From: Anaerolineaceae bacterium
GTDB taxonomy: Bacteria > Chloroflexota > Anaerolineae > Anaerolineales > Anaerolineaceae
Assembly (NCBI GenBank): GCA_016841365.1
Contig: JAENZI010000005.1
Span: 124,001-188,000 of the forward strand
Length of the DNA stretch: 64,000 bases
Reading direction: 5' to 3'
Part shown: in pieces, positions 1 through 6,820 of the stretch
How the letters are laid out: the number at the start of each line of letters is the position of its first letter
How positions within the stretch are numbered: the stretch's first letter is position 1
Translations under genes and position numbers: made by a program
Notes under the pieces: model-generated
What the model was told of the DNA's origin: nothing
What the model saw: only the letters and a program-made list of their open reading frames with translations
Database searches by the model: none

Positions 1-125
1 GTGAGGCGACGCAATACGGAATCGCAGCGGGTGCCGCCACAGTGATGACAGAGGGTACTGAGCTGAGTAACAAGACAGATACCGATAACCTATTTGCGAA
101 AATTGCTGATAGCGATATGAAGTAA
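1..125 (+). CDS. PfkB-family sugar kinase, C-terminal end (partial)
   Basis: Only the last 40 codons are present, read in the frame that starts at base 3 and ends at TAA 123-125. The translated tail contains YGIAAGAATVMTEGTELS, which matches the C-terminal segment of PfkB-type kinases (1-phosphofructokinase and tagatose-6-phosphate kinase group), where a Gly/Ala-rich helix after the catalytic GAGD region is followed by a conserved Gly-Thr. The ATP site and catalytic Asp lie outside the window, so substrate cannot be judged. It is convergent with the minus-strand DUF5320 gene. Confidence 0.6.
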   Translation, partial: EATQYGIAAGAATVMTEGTELSNKTDTDNLFAKIADSDMK

Positions 126-205
126 CCCCCATCCTATGTGAGTTGATTTTTTCCAGTATTAAACAAAATGACCCAGCAATCAATGTCCATTTCCGGGTCT
201 TATTT

Positions 206-463
206 CTATTTTTCTTCCAAATCTGACAATCTCTGGTTGATCGCCTCTAACTGGCTTGTCAACCGCTGCTTTTCAGAATCAAGTTGTGTCTTTTCATCCA
301 CGTTTGCTTGACCCCACCAAGCGAAACCAGGTCCCCAACCTCGAAAGCCACGTCCGAAGCCCAAAAAACCTCGTCCCCCTCGCGCTGCGCCTCCTCCGCA
401 CGGTCCTAAACCTCGCCCTGTCGGGCCAGTGCTACGTGGACCAGTCCCATCATATCCAGGCAT
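206..463 (-). CDS. DUF5320 family small Gly-rich protein
   Basis: An 85-residue protein that opens with MPGYDGTGPRSTGPTGRGLG, the typical start of DUF5320 proteins, which are small Gly-rich proteins often encoded beside NifX/NifB-like proteins and Mrp/MinD-type ATPases in anaerobes. The middle is Gly/Arg/Phe-rich and the last 30 residues form a short coiled-coil helix (KQRLTSQLEAINQRLSDLEE). A strong ribosome-binding site, AGGAGGTG, precedes the ATG. It follows the PadR gene on the same strand after 46 bases, so the two are probably cotranscribed. No enzymatic motif is visible and the biochemical role is unknown. Confidence 0.75.
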   Translation of the reverse strand: MPGYDGTGPRSTGPTGRGLGPCGGGAARGGRGFLGFGRGFRGWGPGFAWWGQANVDEKTQLDSEKQRLTSQLEAINQRLSDLEEK

Positions 464-509
464 TTTTCCACCTCCTTTCTAAAGTTTTATATATCTATTA
501 TTTGATTTA

Positions 510-947
510 TTACGCCTGCTCTTCGATAAGATCTAAAATTTTCCTAATTCTTTCAGCCGTTTCAATCAATGACAAAGATGCACGCTGTAGTGAAGCTTTG
601 CCGCTATCTGTCAATTTATAAACCCGTCTCGGTGGTCCATGCGTTTCTTTAGTATCCCAGTCGGACTCTACCAGACCAACCTCTTCATATTCACGTAGAA
701 TTCGGTAAATCACGCTCGGATTGATTGTCCCTAAACCAATCGATTCTAGTTTCTCAAGTAATGCATAACCATGTAGGTTATCATCCTGTAAGAACGCTAA
801 AAGCGCTGGCTCTACCAGTCGGACATCCATCAGCGAGTATTCTCCCATCCAGCGCATTCCCCTTCCTCTACCCCTACCACGAGGCTGTCCTCTTCCCCTG
901 CCCCGGCCAAATCCACCGCCCAAATCAGAATCTTGTTCGTTATACAT
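510..947 (-). CDS. PadR family transcriptional regulator with Gly/Arg-rich N-terminus
   Basis: A 145-residue PadR-type winged-helix regulator. The DNA-binding domain spans about residues 45-125 and shows the PadR signature: LLAFLQDDNLHGYALLEKL, then a tyrosine-containing recognition region (NPSVIYRILREYEEVGLV) and a wing (PPRRVYKLTDSGKASL). The C-terminal helix is short, as in the subfamily-1 proteins that dimerise through one helix. Unusually, residues 10-31 form an Arg-Gly repeat track, which may add nonspecific nucleic-acid contact. It is divergent from the NifX/MinD operon, with the DUF5320 gene downstream, so it probably regulates both directions and itself. Tandem octamers overlap its own predicted -10 box. 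Confidence 0.88.
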   Translation of the reverse strand: MYNEQDSDLGGGFGRGRGRGQPRGRGRGRGMRWMGEYSLMDVRLVEPALLAFLQDDNLHGYALLEKLESIGLGTINPSVIYRILREYEEVGLVESDWDTKETHGPPRRVYKLTDSGKASLQRASLSLIETAERIRKILDLIEEQA

Positions 948-965
948 TTGTTTCTCCTTGTGCCT

Positions 966-981
966 ATATACTAATATACTA
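966..981. promoter_or_regulatory. Tandem 8-bp repeat, candidate PadR operator
   Basis: ATATACTA occurs twice head to tail with no gap. A related GATATACT lies at 1014-1021. The repeat covers the -10 box and part of the spacer of the predicted PadR promoter, where an autorepressor would bind. Assigning it to this PadR protein is inference from position. Confidence 0.45.
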
Positions 982-996
982 TTTGCATTATGTCAA
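968..996 (-). promoter_or_regulatory. Sigma-70-type promoter of the PadR-DUF5320 operon
   Basis: On the minus strand a perfect -35 TTGACA (996-991) is followed by a 17-base spacer and -10 TAGTAT (973-968, four of six consensus bases). The transcript would begin about 15 bases before the PadR ATG, leaving a short leader with the AAGGAG ribosome-binding site. Confidence 0.6.
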
Positions 997-1010
997 TAGA
1001 CGGATATAAT
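983..1010 (+). promoter_or_regulatory. Candidate promoter of the NifX/MinD operon
   Basis: A perfect -10 TATAAT (1005-1010) lies 16 bases after a weak -35 TTGCAT (983-988). It faces away from, and physically overlaps, the PadR promoter, so one regulator could control both. AAGGAGAC precedes the ATG at 1054. Confidence 0.45.
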
Positions 1011-1053
1011 TATGATATACTCTCAAAACAACAATAACTACTAAGGAGACAGT

Positions 1054-1395
1054 ATGATATTGATGATTTCAAGCCAGGGCGATACCCTGCAAAGCGAACC
1101 CAGCCTCAGGTTTGGAAGGGCACCATATTTTATTGAGTTCAATTTGGAAGATGATTCCTGGAAAGCGCATGAAAATCCTGCTGTTTCTGAAGCGGGAGGC
1201 GCAGGTGTGGCAGCCTCACAATTTTTAATTGATAAGAAGGCATCTGCTGCTTTGAGTGGCAGGTTCGGCCCTAATGCCCATTACGCACTAACGCACGCAA
1301 ATATTCGCATGGTCACATTCGATGGAGATTATCGTTCTGTGCAGTCTGTGATTGATGCTTATAAAGACGAAAAATTACAAGAGGCTAAGCATTAA
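1054..1395 (+). CDS. NifX/NifB-like dinitrogenase iron-molybdenum cofactor family protein
   Basis: A 113-residue single-domain protein of the NifX/NifB C-terminal family (RNase H-like fold that holds metal-sulfur clusters). It shows the family layout: an early strand MILMISSQGDTL, the LRFGRAPYFIEFNL strand with the conserved Phe-Gly-Arg-Ala, an ENP turn, the GGAGVAASQFLID helix and the LSGRFGPNA strand. It is the first gene of an operon with two Fe-S MinD ATPases (2-base spacing) and a MIP18-like protein. The same combination occurs in the orange-protein (ORP) complex of Desulfovibrio, so this could be the cluster-binding partner. It is probably not nitrogenase-related, as no nif structural genes are in the window. 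Confidence 0.85.
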   Translation: MILMISSQGDTLQSEPSLRFGRAPYFIEFNLEDDSWKAHENPAVSEAGGAGVAASQFLIDKKASAALSGRFGPNAHYALTHANIRMVTFDGDYRSVQSVIDAYKDEKLQEAKH

Positions 1396-1397
1396 AC

Positions 1398-2267
1398 ATG
1401 ACGCCCATAAAAATTGCTGTTGCCAGCGGCAAAGGCGGGACAGGCAAAACGATGGTCGCCACCAGTCTGGCGTCTGTTCTCGTTTCAGAACACAGGGTTC
1501 AACTGATTGACTGTGATGTGGAAGCGCCGAATGCGCATCTTTTTTTGAAGCCAAGCATCAATTGGTCATCACCAGCCGTGATCATGATCCCTGAAATCAA
1601 CGAGGAACGCTGCACAGCTTGCGGAAAATGCGTGGAAGTGTGTGAGTTTCATGCCCTGGCCCAAATCGGGACGCGCATCCTTGTCTTCCCTCAACTTTGT
1701 CATGGATGCGGCACCTGTTCCCTTTATTGTCCTGAGGATGCGATATCAGAAATTCCCCACCAAATCGGTGAAATGAGCCGAGGTTTAACAACAAATGGTG
1801 TTGATTTTTTAATGGGTGAGTTAACCATCAGTGAACCCATGGCTACCCCCATCATCCGCCAGCTAAAAGGCTTAGTCAACGAGAAAGGCGAGATCATTAT
1901 TTTCGATTCCCCTCCAGGCGCATCTTGTGCCGTCGTGGCAACTGTCCATGATGCAGATTATGTTTTACTGGTAACTGAACCAACGCCCTTTGGGTTACAC
2001 GACCTCAAACAAATGATCGGTGTCTTAAAAGCTACCGGCACCCCGGGCGGCGTGATCATCAATCGGGATGGGATTGGCAATCAACAGCTTGAATCATTTT
2101 TAGAGGGTACGCCCTATCCGATATTGATGAAAATTCCTTACGATAGCGAGATTGCGCTTGGGCTTGCCAGCGGCAACGTTCTGACAGATTTTATACCGCA
2201 ATATCAGTCTGAATTCCAATCTTTACATCGCCGTATCCTCGAACATTATGCAAAGGTAAGCGCTTAA
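1398..2267 (+). CDS. MinD-superfamily P-loop ATPase with ferredoxin insert (first copy)
   Basis: A 289-residue cytoplasmic ATPase of the Mrp/MinD/NBP35 class. The deviant Walker A, GKGGTGKT, sits at residues 11-18. Two [4Fe-4S] motifs are inserted at residues 72-82 (CTACGKCVEVC) and 101-111 (CHGCGTCSLYC). The switch region IIFDSPPGASC follows near residue 175. Such proteins are thought to move or assemble Fe-S or metal clusters in an ATP-dependent way. The gene sits 2 bases after the NifX-like gene and 2 bases before a second, divergent copy; family members usually come in such pairs and may form a heterodimer. The exact client is unknown. Confidence 0.9.
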   Translation: MTPIKIAVASGKGGTGKTMVATSLASVLVSEHRVQLIDCDVEAPNAHLFLKPSINWSSPAVIMIPEINEERCTACGKCVEVCEFHALAQIGTRILVFPQLCHGCGTCSLYCPEDAISEIPHQIGEMSRGLTTNGVDFLMGELTISEPMATPIIRQLKGLVNEKGEIIIFDSPPGASCAVVATVHDADYVLLVTEPTPFGLHDLKQMIGVLKATGTPGGVIINRDGIGNQQLESFLEGTPYPILMKIPYDSEIALGLASGNVLTDFIPQYQSEFQSLHRRILEHYAKVSA

Positions 2268-2269
2268 TC

Positions 2270-3199
2270 ATGTTAAAGAGAGCCAACCCCATTAAACAAT
2301 GTGTCATCTTGAGCGGTAAGGGAGGCACAGGGAAAACCAGTATTTGTGCAGGCTTAATCGATATCTCTTCAAAACACGTTGAGGGTGTCTATGTGGATGC
2401 AGATGTTGACGCTGCAAACCTTGCCTTGGTCATGGATGCCGTTCAACAGGAGATTCACCGGTTTACAGGCAGCAAATTGGCATTTATCGAACCCGAAAAA
2501 TGTATCAATTGCGGATTTTGTTATGATGTTTGTCGATATCATGCCATCAAAGAGCCCACTGATGATCAACCAACGCACCAGGTAATCGATCTATTATGCG
2601 ATGGCTGTGGTGCTTGTGTGTATGGATGTCCAACAACAGCGATTCATATGGAGGCTCAGGAAGAAGGAGAATGGTATTACTCAACTTCGTCTTTTGGCGA
2701 TTTATTCCATGCAGAATTATTCCCGGCAGCTGAAAACACTGGGAAATTGGTTACAATGGTCAAACAAAACGCCAAATTATTTGCCGAAGAACACCAAAAA
2801 TCCTTGATGCTCGTCGACGGTCCACCTGGCATCGGATGCCCGGTGATTTCTGCAAGTGCCGGGGCAAATCTTGCACTGGTCGTGACGGAGCCCAGCGTTG
2901 CAGGGATTCATGATCTAAACCGAATTCTCCAAACTCTAAAGCATTTCGACATCCCAACATTAATTTGTATCAACAAATCAGATCTTTATCCAGAAGGCAC
3001 CGCTCAAATCAAAGCGCTTGCCCAATCCGAAAATTTAGAAGTGTGCGGTGAAATCCCATTTGATGATGATATTCCAAAAGCAATGATCGCAGCGCAACCA
3101 ATCACACAATATTCTCCTAATTCAGCTTCATCAAGAACCATCGAGCAAATTTGGAATGTGATTTATGAAAAGTTATTCCACCAGGATGGAAAGGTATGA
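2270..3199 (+). CDS. MinD-superfamily P-loop ATPase with ferredoxin insert (second copy)
   Basis: A 309-residue partner of the preceding ATPase, clearly homologous but diverged. Deviant Walker A GKGGTGKT is at residues 16-23, the ferredoxin insert has CINCGFCYDVC at 78-88 and CDGCGACVYGC at 110-120, and the switch motif LVDGPPGIGC is near residue 182. The insert is followed by a longer segment than in the first copy (about residues 125-165), which may bind a different partner. The stop codon overlaps the ATG of the MIP18-like gene by four bases, so the two are translationally coupled. Role: presumed ATP-dependent cluster handling with the NifX-like protein. Confidence 0.9.
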   Translation: MLKRANPIKQCVILSGKGGTGKTSICAGLIDISSKHVEGVYVDADVDAANLALVMDAVQQEIHRFTGSKLAFIEPEKCINCGFCYDVCRYHAIKEPTDDQPTHQVIDLLCDGCGACVYGCPTTAIHMEAQEEGEWYYSTSSFGDLFHAELFPAAENTGKLVTMVKQNAKLFAEEHQKSLMLVDGPPGIGCPVISASAGANLALVVTEPSVAGIHDLNRILQTLKHFDIPTLICINKSDLYPEGTAQIKALAQSENLEVCGEIPFDDDIPKAMIAAQPITQYSPNSASSRTIEQIWNVIYEKLFHQDGKV

Positions 3200-3513
3200 A
3201 CGAATCTAAGGATATTCGCGAAAGCGTGATCAACGCTTTACAAAACGTTATGGATCCTGAAACAGGTGCCGATGTTGTGCGGATGGGTTTGATTCTGGAT
3301 CTCGAAATTGACCAGAATGGCACAGCATCGTATATTTTTAGGCCCTCCTCACCGCTATGCCCAATTGCACTACCCCTTGTGCTCGAAATCATTGAGGCTG
3401 TAAAAAATGTGGTTGGCGTGACAGATCAAAATGTAACTGTCATAGATTATGTGGGAGCGGATGAATTAAATAAAATTTTGGCTTCGATGCCGCTTTCGAA
3501 AAACGAGGCATGA
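3196..3513 (+). CDS. MIP18/DUF59-type metal-sulfur cluster assembly protein
   Basis: A 105-residue single-domain protein of the MIP18 (SufT/PaaD-like, DUF59) family. It has the N-terminal helix ESVINALQNVMDPETGADVV followed by the MGLILDLEI strand, and keeps a Cys in SSPLCPIALPLV, the position that is a cluster-transfer Cys in many family members. The 4-base ATGA overlap with the second Fe-S ATPase indicates coupled expression. In other bacteria this domain is paired with, or fused to, Mrp-type Fe-S carriers, which fits an operon devoted to Fe-S or mixed-metal cluster maturation. Confidence 0.85.
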   Translation: MNESKDIRESVINALQNVMDPETGADVVRMGLILDLEIDQNGTASYIFRPSSPLCPIALPLVLEIIEAVKNVVGVTDQNVTVIDYVGADELNKILASMPLSKNEA

Positions 3514-3617
3514 AATCTTATTTTAGACTCATTGACAGTATTGAAATGATTACTACTCAATTAATGATACAATTTAGGTAACACATATTTGCGTCTAAAT
3601 ATTTACAAGGAGGACAT

Positions 3618-4331
3618 ATGCCAGAAGTTCCAGCCGGATGTGCAACACCATCGCCTGGTCCAATCATCTCCGAAGATGAACAACCAGAACCAACTCAAAC
3701 CCAAGTAAAAAAGGAGGTACCTATGGTACAAGCTCGCGTTGGTAAACCCGCACCAGATTTTGAATTGACAGCTTTTATTGGTGAGGGGTTTAAGAACGTC
3801 AGATTATCAGATTATAAGGGGAAATGGATTGTTGTCTGTTTCTATCCAGGCGATTTCACCTTTGTCTGACCGACCGAACTAACAGCGGTCGCTGTTAAAT
3901 ATGATGAACTCCAGAAAATGGGTGTAGAAGTATTAGCAATCAGCACCAACAGCCACTTCGCCCATAAAATCTGGCAAGAAGTTGAATTATCCAAAATGGT
4001 AGAGGGTGGGGTACCCTACCCACTACTTTCAGATGCGGGTGGTCGCGTCGGTGAGGTTTATGGCGTATATGATGAAAATAGCGGCGTTGATATTCGCGGC
4101 CGTTTCATCATCGATCCGGACTTTGTCATTCGTGCCTCAGAAATCCTGACAGCAGAAGTCGGACGCAATGTGTCCGAGCTGATCCGTCAGGTGCAGGCCT
4201 TCCAGCATGTCGTCAAAACAGGAGAGGTCACACCCTCCGGTTGGCGTCCAGGCAAGAAAACCCTCAAACCGGGTCCTGCTTTGGCTGGCAAAGTTTGGAA
4301 AGAATGGAAGCCTGAAGAGGCTTTCGAGTAA
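3618..4331 (+). CDS. Peroxiredoxin, predicted selenoprotein (TGA at 3867-3869 read as Sec)
   Basis: The gene encodes an AhpC/Prx1-type peroxiredoxin of 237 residues if the in-frame TGA at codon 84 is read as selenocysteine. The motif around it is [13 protein letters not shown], where other peroxiredoxins have Cys as the peroxidatic residue, and the frame continues without a break to TAA 4329-4331. A SECIS-like hairpin starts 11 bases after the TGA. The usual resolving Cys in GEVCPAGW is Thr here (GEVTPSGW). Two starts have strong ribosome-binding sites: ATG 3618 (AAGGAGG) and ATG 3723 (AAGGAGG); the longer form adds 35 residues with a Cys at position 8. Role: peroxide reduction in the cytoplasm. 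The sel genes are not in the window. Confidence 0.88.
3881..3896 (+). promoter_or_regulatory. Bacterial SECIS element of the peroxiredoxin gene
   Basis: AACAGC-GGTC-GCTGTT forms a perfect 6-bp stem with a four-base loop GGUC. Exactly 11 bases separate it from the TGA (3870-3880). In the E. coli fdhF SECIS the minimal stem-loop bound by SelB also lies 11 bases after the UGA and has GGUCU in the apical loop, so both geometry and loop agree. The hairpin lies inside the coding sequence, as expected for bacteria. Confidence 0.85.
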
Positions 4332-4358
4332 ATTAGTAATTCAAGACGCAAATATTAA

Positions 4359-4401
4359 AAGGTCTGGCGACCATCGCCAGACCTTGATCTTTTAAAAGAT
4401 C
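4359..4401. terminator. Bidirectional terminator between the peroxiredoxin gene and manA
   Basis: A 12-bp perfect stem (AAGGTCTGGCGA with its complement, loop CCA) at 4359-4385 is followed directly by the 16-base palindrome GATCTTTTAAAAGATC. The two genes converge here. T and A tracts on both sides suit either strand. Confidence 0.75.
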
Positions 4402-4426
4402 AGCCCCCCAATATTCCCTTTTATTC

Positions 4427-5416
4427 TTAAAGGACGAAAGACCGCAATAAAACAGCATCCTGTGTGGCTTTTACACTGTATTCCCCCAACGTTGCTGGCA
4501 GTAAAACAAATTGTACAGCCGACATCGGCTCACCTGCAATCTCTGCGGTGCCTGAAAGGACACCCCATATTTCAAAAGTTGTGCCGTTGCACACACCTGC
4601 ACTTTCGGTCGAACTTTTCATGTAATAGCGATCGGTCGTAAAATAGCTGTTCTGACACAACCGCTCCCGGCGCAACCCCGAGGTTTCTTCAAGGACTTTT
4701 GGCGGATGCAAAACGCTTCTAACCTGATGAAAATTAATCACATCCAGCGCCCGCGACTGGTGCAGTTCACGCGGATTGCCGTCATCACCCAAACGGTTCC
4801 AATCAAAAACACGGTAAGTTGTGTTCGAGTTTTGCTGAATTTCAACCAATAATGCCCCCTCCAAAATAGCATGGAGTGTACCGGAAGGCACACAAATGTG
4901 ATCCCCACGCTGGATATTGATCTTATGAAGGTGTGTTTCCAATTCTCCCGCATCGATCGAGTTTCGAAACTCATCCGGTGTTATCCTATTTGAAAGCCCG
5001 TACACAATGGAGGCATCCGGTTTTGCATCCAGCACAACCCACATCTCAGTCTTTCCGAGCTCATTTCCCTCATAGGCCTGTGCGTAGGCGTCATCCGGGT
5101 GCACCTGCACAGATAACCGCTTTTCGGCATCCAAAATCTTGACCAGCAGCGGAAATTTGTTCCTTTCTAACGCCCACTGGTTTTTTGTGCCCACCAGGGA
5201 TGTGCCTAAAAGGTTCAACACCTCCTGTAAGCTTTTCCCGGCTAATGGACCGTTAATCACATGCGTCATGCCATCTTCGTGGCTTGAGATCTCCCAGCTT
5301 TCTGCAACCGGGCCAGTTTCGGGCAGTGTCCGGCCATATTTCATCAGGTTACGCCCGCCCCAAATGTAATCTTTCAGAACCGGCTCAAAGAACATCGGAT
5401 AAATATTGCTCATCAT
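4427..5416 (-). CDS. manA: Mannose-6-phosphate isomerase, class I
   Basis: A cupin-fold zinc enzyme that interconverts mannose 6-phosphate and fructose 6-phosphate. Visible class I motifs are the N-terminal MFFEPVLKDYIWGG, the metal-site segment VQVHPDDAYA with its His, EMWVVLDA, and the C-terminal catalytic-loop region LLVEIQQNSNTTYRVFDWNR. At about 329 residues it is the short bacterial form. The start is taken as the first of two tandem ATGs (5416 or 5413) directly behind AAGAGGA; an upstream in-frame TTG at 5437 lacks such a site. It lies alone, convergent with the peroxiredoxin gene, and about 65 bases after the ABC ATPase gene on the same strand. It may feed mannosylated cell-surface material or mannose catabolism. 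Confidence 0.93.
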   Translation of the reverse strand: MMSNIYPMFFEPVLKDYIWGGRNLMKYGRTLPETGPVAESWEISSHEDGMTHVINGPLAGKSLQEVLNLLGTSLVGTKNQWALERNKFPLLVKILDAEKRLSVQVHPDDAYAQAYEGNELGKTEMWVVLDAKPDASIVYGLSNRITPDEFRNSIDAGELETHLHKINIQRGDHICVPSGTLHAILEGALLVEIQQNSNTTYRVFDWNRLGDDGNPRELHQSRALDVINFHQVRSVLHPPKVLEETSGLRRERLCQNSYFTTDRYYMKSSTESAGVCNGTTFEIWGVLSGTAEIAGEPMSAVQFVLLPATLGEYSVKATQDAVLLRSFVL

Positions 5417-5483
5417 TCCTCTTTTTTTACACGACAATCCCCCTCATTTTACCAGAACAACCTTATCAGATTTATAGATCAGA

Positions 5484-6818
5484 TCAAACCCGTCCATTGA
5501 TGACCAAAGCATCAGGCCAACGTTGGAGGGCATTCGGGAGCAGGGATGATCGTACAACGACAAAAGCCGTTTTAAAATCCTGCCGGTCGATCAAATCGAC
5601 ACCTTCCATCAGGCCTTCTCCCCTCAAAAACTCCAGTGGCCCCAATTCGTCGATGATCAAAAGATCGCAATCTCTAATTTCACCCAACTGGTCATTTGCC
5701 CAATCTAAAACATCTGGGTTAAAAGTCCACCTTGGCGTCGAAATGTCTCCCGAATCATCCTGGCGTAATTTCGCAAGCTGCTTTTCTTCACCGGTCTTGA
5801 GATTTCTGACGCTTATCCCGGTTTTATGTTGTCCCTCAAATATTCCAGGTGCGAGAATGCCATCGACAGACATCCCCCGTGATCTTGCCTGGTTCACCAA
5901 TCTTGAACACCAGCTTGTCTTGCCTGCTCCGCTCATGCCTGTCACTAGAATGAGTTGAGGTTGTTTATGGCGCTTTTCGAACACCTCCCAAAGAAGGCTG
6001 CCTTCTTTTTCCATGGATTGGGGGTCAACCGTTTCTGGACGGCGGGGGACAACAGCTCGCGGTTTTCCCAGTCCCCTGATCGTTTCATAGATAACCTCTG
6101 TGCGGACCCCATAAACTGTTGATAATAATGCTTCGGTCAATACTTCGTCTGGCGGGCCGTAAGCCGTCACCCAGCCGTTGTTTAACAATAAAACCCGATC
6201 TGCCGTTGCCAATGCATCGTTTGGTGAATGCGAAGTGATGATAAAGGATAAACCCCTGTGGCTTAATTGCTGAATGATTTCCAATATTCGATATTGATTA
6301 CTTAAATCCAGATGGGCAGAAGGCTCATCCATTAATAAAATCTGGCAATTTTGGGCTAATCCACGAGCGATTAAGGTAAGCTGCCGTTCTCCGCCGCTAA
6401 TTTCAGTATAAGGACGGCCTTTGAGCTCCAACAAGCCGACCTGTTCTAAGGCGTTTTGGATAATTTCATAATCAACTCTGGAGGGAGACTCCAGCCATCC
6501 CAAATGAGGTGCTCTTCCCATCATCACCATCTCTTCGACAGTATATGCAAAGGATGGGACATGCATTTGCGGGATCATTCCAATGAGCCTGGCGCGTTCA
6601 GCCGCCTCAAATTCAGCCAAGGGTTTTTCTGCCAAGTAAACTTCTCCAGAATCAGGTTGCAGCAACCCAGCCAGGCAGGATAACAACGTCGATTTACCGC
6701 CGCCATTTGGCCCTAATACATATAAAATTTCGCCAGCCTTAACCTCAAGGGACACATCATGTAAGATGGTCTTCCCCTGAATATAAGCAAAACTGAGATG
6801 ATCAGCTCTCACTTCCAT
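5484..6818 (-). CDS. ABC transporter ATPase (FecE/BtuD type) fused to a C-terminal NTPase domain
   Basis: A two-part protein of about 444 residues. Residues 1-255 are a FecE/BtuD-type ABC ATPase: Walker A GPNGGGKST (36-44), Q-loop, signature SGGERQ, Walker B ILLMDEPSAHLDL and the switch His in ITSHSPND. After a linker, residues from about 290 form a second P-loop domain with its own Walker A GMSGAGKT and Walker B LLIIDELGPLEF, resembling the THEP1/NTPase_1 nucleoside-triphosphatase family. Importer ATPases of this class normally end near residue 260, so the fusion is unusual. The start ATG 6818 lies 2 bases after the permease stop; a GTG at 6827 is the alternative. The role of the extra NTPase is unknown. 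Confidence 0.85.
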   Translation of the reverse strand: MEVRADHLSFAYIQGKTILHDVSLEVKAGEILYVLGPNGGGKSTLLSCLAGLLQPDSGEVYLAEKPLAEFEAAERARLIGMIPQMHVPSFAYTVEEMVMMGRAPHLGWLESPSRVDYEIIQNALEQVGLLELKGRPYTEISGGERQLTLIARGLAQNCQILLMDEPSAHLDLSNQYRILEIIQQLSHRGLSFIITSHSPNDALATADRVLLLNNGWVTAYGPPDEVLTEALLSTVYGVRTEVIYETIRGLGKPRAVVPRRPETVDPQSMEKEGSLLWEVFEKRHKQPQLILVTGMSGAGKTSWCSRLVNQARSRGMSVDGILAPGIFEGQHKTGISVRNLKTGEEKQLAKLRQDDSGDISTPRWTFNPDVLDWANDQLGEIRDCDLLIIDELGPLEFLRGEGLMEGVDLIDRQDFKTAFVVVRSSLLPNALQRWPDALVINGRV

Positions 6819-6820
6819 AC

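Noticed and set aside
845-945. Short repeats in the first part of the PadR gene, CRISPR-like at first sight
   Set aside because: The repeats are codon-level Arg-Gly units within a single reading frame, without spacers.
3618-3869. Truncated peroxiredoxin pseudogene ending at TGA 3867-3869
   Set aside because: The frame continues intact for 154 codons, the TGA sits exactly at the catalytic Cys and a SECIS-like hairpin follows at 11 bases. Recoding explains all of this better than decay.
5284-5958. Plus-strand frame of 224 codons opposite manA and the ABC-ATPase gene
   Set aside because: It spans the ends of two well-supported genes on the other strand, with Ser/Arg/Pro-rich composition and no start signals.
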